A DNA stretch of 7,263 nt from JBJEQG01 sp051881635 (GTDB lineage: Bacteria > Bacillota > Clostridia > Oscillospirales > Acutalibacteraceae). Shown piece by piece: positions 5,180 through 7,263 of this stretch (position 1 is its first letter; each line of letters opens with the position of its first letter). The notes below the pieces were generated by a model. That model made no database searches, was not told the DNA's origin, and saw only the letters and a program-made list of their open reading frames with translations. Location: assembly GCA_051881635.1 (NCBI GenBank), contig JBJEQG010000171.1:1-7263 (forward strand), given 5' to 3'. Both the position numbers and the translations under genes were made by a program.

Positions 5180-7263
5180 TTATTTGACAGTTAAAGTAAA
5201 GGTTTTTGTAATAACTTTATTGGTGCTGTCTTTAACCTTGATTTGTACCGTATATACTCCTGATTTGGCAGGTGTCCATGTTTTGGTTGCTGTTGTGTTA
5301 TAAGTTTTAAGCGTTGTCCAGGAAGTAGCTGTGCTGTGTTTTACAACCATAGCATATTGATAAGGAGCTGTACCGCCTGTTGCCTGACCTGTCAATATTA
5401 TGGAATCGCCCTTGTTGATTGTTGTCGCACTTATAACCGAATTGTTTTTCAATTCAGCCTCTTTAACCGTTACAGTGAAGTTCTTAACGGCAATTTTGCC
5501 TGTGGTTGTATCTTTAACCTTGATTTGTATTGCATATGTGCCTGTTTTGGACGGTTTCCAATATTTTGACGCTGTCGTACTGTAATTCTTCAAAACCGTA
5601 TAATTTGACGCTGTGCTGTGCTTTGCGGTAATCGCATATTGATACTTGCCCGAACCGCCTGTTGCACTGCCTGTCAAGGTAATACCACTGCCTATGGTTA
5701 CGGTTTCTGCACTTATTGAAGATGTATTGACCACAGGTTCATACACTGTTATGGTAAAGTTTTTGGAAACAACTGTACCCTCTGTATCTTTAACCTTGAT
5801 TACAACATAGTATTTACCTGTTTTAGAGGGTTTCCAATACTTTGTTGCAGTACTGTCATAATTTTTCAGAACAGTATAGCCTGACGCCGTACTGTGTCTT
5901 GCCGCAATCGCATATTGATATTCGCCTGTACCGCCCTCAGCACTGCCCTTTAATGTAATACCACTGCCCAAAGTCACTGTTGTTGCCGTTACACTTGATG
6001 TATTTTTCAACGCAACAGTGTTTACAGTCACTGAAAAGTTTTTGGAAACAATGTTGTTCGACTTATCTTTAACCTGAATAACGACATCATATGTACCATA
6101 TTTTGAGGGTTCCCAATAAACGGTTGATATTTCATCAAAATCTTTCAAAACTGTATAATCACTGTCTGAGCTGTTTTTGACAAGCATAGAATACTCGTAT
6201 GTTCCCAAACCGTTTTCCGCTGTTGCTTTCAGAGTCATACCTTCACCGATGGTCAATGTATCCTTATCCAAAACGGAAGTATTTTTCAAACTCTTATACT
6301 CTACAAACGGAATATCGTTTTCTGCGGCATAAGTTTCAGCATAACTGCCTTTAACGCCGTATATGGTCGCTTCGGGGAAGTCCGACTTGTCAACCCAAAC
6401 TGCAATATAATTTAAACTGCTCGGAAGAACAAGATATTTGACAGATGTTCCTTCACCGAATATAATTCCCTCTATTTTTGTTATTCCTTCTGAATAAATA
6501 CAGGTTTCCAACTGCCCACATTCTTCAAATATATTTCTGCCTAAATAGGTCACTGTGCCGGGAATGGTAACACTTTTGAGGGCTGTATTTTTAAAAGCAT
6601 AACTGTTAATATCCGTAATACCTTCTTCAAGTGTAACCTTTGACAAATTTGTGCAGCTCAGGAATGCATTCTCCGGTATAACTGAACAACTTCCCGGAAT
6701 TGTTACTTCTGTCAACGATATACAGTTAGAAAATACACCCGCTCCCATAGATGTAACACCTGTTATATTAGGAATTTCTTTCAACGCATGACAGTGTGTA
6801 AAAGCATATTCACCTATCGTTTGTACACTGTTGCTCATTGTAACTTTTTGCAAGCTTTTGCAAAAATCAAAAGCTCTTTCTTCTATAATTGTAACACCGT
6901 CAGGAATGGTTATTTCTTTCAGACTTGAACAACAGGAAAAGAGCATATCCTTAATTTGAGTAATATTTTTGGATAGTGTAACACTTTCCAAAGCTCTGCA
7001 ATCCATAAACGCCTGACGCTCTATTGTGGTTACTGTATCAGGAACAACCATATTTTTTATCGTTTGGCAATTATAAAAGGCACACGCACTGATTTTCGTC
7101 ACCGGATACCCTTCAATTTCTGAGGGAATAACAACATTTTCCGCTGAACCAATATATTTTTTGATTGAAACCTCATTTGACGAAGTAATAGTGTAAGTAA
7201 AATCCGATGCAGATGTTTCCGTTGCCGCCTCAACAACTGTATTTGTACTGAAATATGTTTCCA
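5180..7263 (-). CDS. BspA-like leucine-rich-repeat protein with four C-terminal tandem beta-sandwich-like repeats, 5'-truncated
   Basis: The frame is open to the right edge. 693 residues are visible (residue 1 at 7261-7259); the GTG at 7102 is internal, since conserved repeat sequence continues upstream. Residues about 21-323 form an LRR_5 (BspA-type) domain, opening with SNEVSIKKYIGSAENVVIPS and EGYPVTKIS. About ten 23-residue units follow of the form VTIPxxVTxIxxxAFxxCxxL, ending in a cap (IYGVKGSYAETYAAENDIPF). Residues 325-693 are four tandem units of about 90 residues resembling the Y_Y_Y/Ig-like repeats of secreted clostridial proteins, each with a YxY motif, a W-P-x-K-x-G-x-Y turn and IxVKD. 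The C terminus is plain FTLTVK, with no LPXTG, membrane helix or SLH domain. The protein is probably exported through an N-terminal signal outside the window. BspA-like proteins often bind host or surface ligands, but the ligand here is unknown. Convergent with accA and probably unrelated in function. Confidence 0.9.
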   Translation of the reverse strand, partial: ETYFSTNTVVEAATETSASDFTYTITSSNEVSIKKYIGSAENVVIPSEIEGYPVTKISACAFYNCQTIKNMVVPDTVTTIERQAFMDCRALESVTLSKNITQIKDMLFSCCSSLKEITIPDGVTIIEERAFDFCKSLQKVTMSNSVQTIGEYAFTHCHALKEIPNITGVTSMGAGVFSNCISLTEVTIPGSCSVIPENAFLSCTNLSKVTLEEGITDINSYAFKNTALKSVTIPGTVTYLGRNIFEECGQLETCIYSEGITKIEGIIFGEGTSVKYLVLPSSLNYIAVWVDKSDFPEATIYGVKGSYAETYAAENDIPFVEYKSLKNTSVLDKDTLTIGEGMTLKATAENGLGTYEYSMLVKNSSDSDYTVLKDFDEISTVYWEPSKYGTYDVVIQVKDKSNNIVSKNFSVTVNTVALKNTSSVTATTVTLGSGITLKGSAEGGTGEYQYAIAARHSTASGYTVLKNYDSTATKYWKPSKTGKYYVVIKVKDTEGTVVSKNFTITVYEPVVNTSSISAETVTIGSGITLTGSATGGSGKYQYAITAKHSTASNYTVLKNYSTTASKYWKPSKTGTYAIQIKVKDTTTGKIAVKNFTVTVKEAELKNNSVISATTINKGDSIILTGQATGGTAPYQYAMVVKHSTATSWTTLKTYNTTATKTWTPAKSGVYTVQIKVKDSTNKVITKTFTLTVK
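5183..5452 (-). repeat. Tandem C-terminal repeat unit 4 (about 90 aa)
   Basis: Starts LKNNSVISATTINKGDS, contains HSTATSWTTLKTYNTTATK and TWTPAKSGVYTVQIKVKD, and ends FTLTVK at the stop codon. Trp replaces the Tyr of the first aromatic position of YTVLKNY. Such drift is common at the terminal unit of a repeat array. Confidence 0.8.
5453..5734 (-). repeat. Tandem C-terminal repeat unit 3 (about 94 aa)
   Basis: Starts VNTSSISAETVTIGSGIT, contains HSTASNYTVLKNY and KYWKPSKTG, and ends KNFTVTVKEAE. It shares short DNA blocks with its neighbours, for example the plus-strand block TCTTTAACCTTGATT, which is also present in units 2 and 4. Confidence 0.82.
5735..6010 (-). repeat. Tandem C-terminal repeat unit 2 (about 92 aa)
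   Basis: Starts LKNTSSVTATTVTLGSGIT, contains HSTASGYTVLKNY and KYWKPSKTG, and ends KNFTITVYEPV. Counted by eye, about two thirds of residues are identical to unit 3. Confidence 0.82.
6011..6289 (-). repeat. Tandem C-terminal repeat unit 1 (about 93 aa)
   Basis: Starts LKNTSVLDKDTLTIGEG and ends KNFSVTVNTVA. It is the most divergent of the four units: it lacks the HSTAS segment (reads NSSDSD) and has YWEPSKYG where the next two have YWKPSKTG. Confidence 0.8.
6293..7201 (-). repeat. LRR_5 (BspA-type) leucine-rich repeat region
   Basis: Coding repeat region of about ten units of 23 residues. Unit ends read AFYNCQTI, AFMDCRAL, LFSCCSSL, AFDFCKSL, AFTHCHAL, VFSNCISL, AFLSCTNL, AFKNTAL, IFEECGQL and IFGEGTSV. 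A Cys at the same place in eight units forms the usual ladder of this family. It is lost in the unit reading AFKNTAL, which is one residue shorter, and in the last unit before the cap. At DNA level the units have diverged strongly, so this is an old repeat array. Confidence 0.88.

Noticed and set aside
5336..5585. Plus-strand small open frames opposite the repeat region
   Set aside because: They occur opposite the tandem coding repeats and have no start signal or family resemblance.
5183..7201. CRISPR-like or non-coding repeat array
   Set aside because: The repeats are in-frame protein repeats (LRR and about 90-residue units) in one continuous open frame, with no short identical direct repeats separated by unique spacers.
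1..7263. A hidden defence, mobile or novel biosynthetic system
   Set aside because: All plus-strand genes are standard fatty-acid synthesis enzymes with intact motifs. The only other gene is a surface-type repeat protein. No transposase, integrase, nuclease, toxin or RNA-gene signature was seen on either strand.

Overview
The window looks like an ordinary chromosomal segment of a low-to-moderate GC Firmicute. The best guess is a gut Clostridia of the Ruminococcaceae/Oscillospiraceae or Lachnospiraceae type. The reasons are the fab/acc gene order, the short form of AccA, the Firmicute-type zinc-finger AccD, and a secreted-type BspA-like leucine-rich-repeat protein with a tail of tandem beta-sandwich-like repeats. 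The genus cannot be fixed from the sequence alone.

Left part (1-5062, + strand): the distal half of a type II fatty-acid synthesis operon, in the order fabF (5'-truncated by the window edge), accB, fabZ, accC, accD, accA. This is the same distal order as in the well-known Streptococcus pneumoniae fab cluster. The genes are tightly packed: 18 and 33 nt gaps, then 4 nt, then 65 nt, then a 14-nt overlap. AccC carboxylates the biotin carried on AccB. AccA-AccD transfers the carboxyl group to acetyl-CoA to give malonyl-CoA. FabF condenses malonyl-ACP with the growing acyl-ACP, and FabZ dehydrates the resulting 3-hydroxyacyl-ACP. All four acetyl-CoA carboxylase subunits are present and look intact. 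The operon promoter and any FapR- or FabT-type operator must lie upstream of the window.

Middle (5063-5179): a short convergent intergenic region with two consecutive hairpins. The first sits just after accA and has a T-rich tail. The second is a long, near-perfect stem flanked by A and T runs and can work on both strands.

Right part (5180-7263, - strand): the 3' part of one large gene whose reading frame stays open through the right window edge. It encodes about ten 23-residue LRR_5 (BspA-type) repeats followed by four tandem repeats of about 90 residues. The N terminus, the expected signal peptide and the promoter lie outside the window.

I found no RNA genes, insertion sequences, CRISPR arrays, phage genes or defence system. 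The most interesting points are modest: the recently diversified tandem repeats of the surface-type protein, the N-terminally short AccA with a GAYPG-to-GAYCG change, competing inverted repeats in front of accD, and a start-codon correction for accC.
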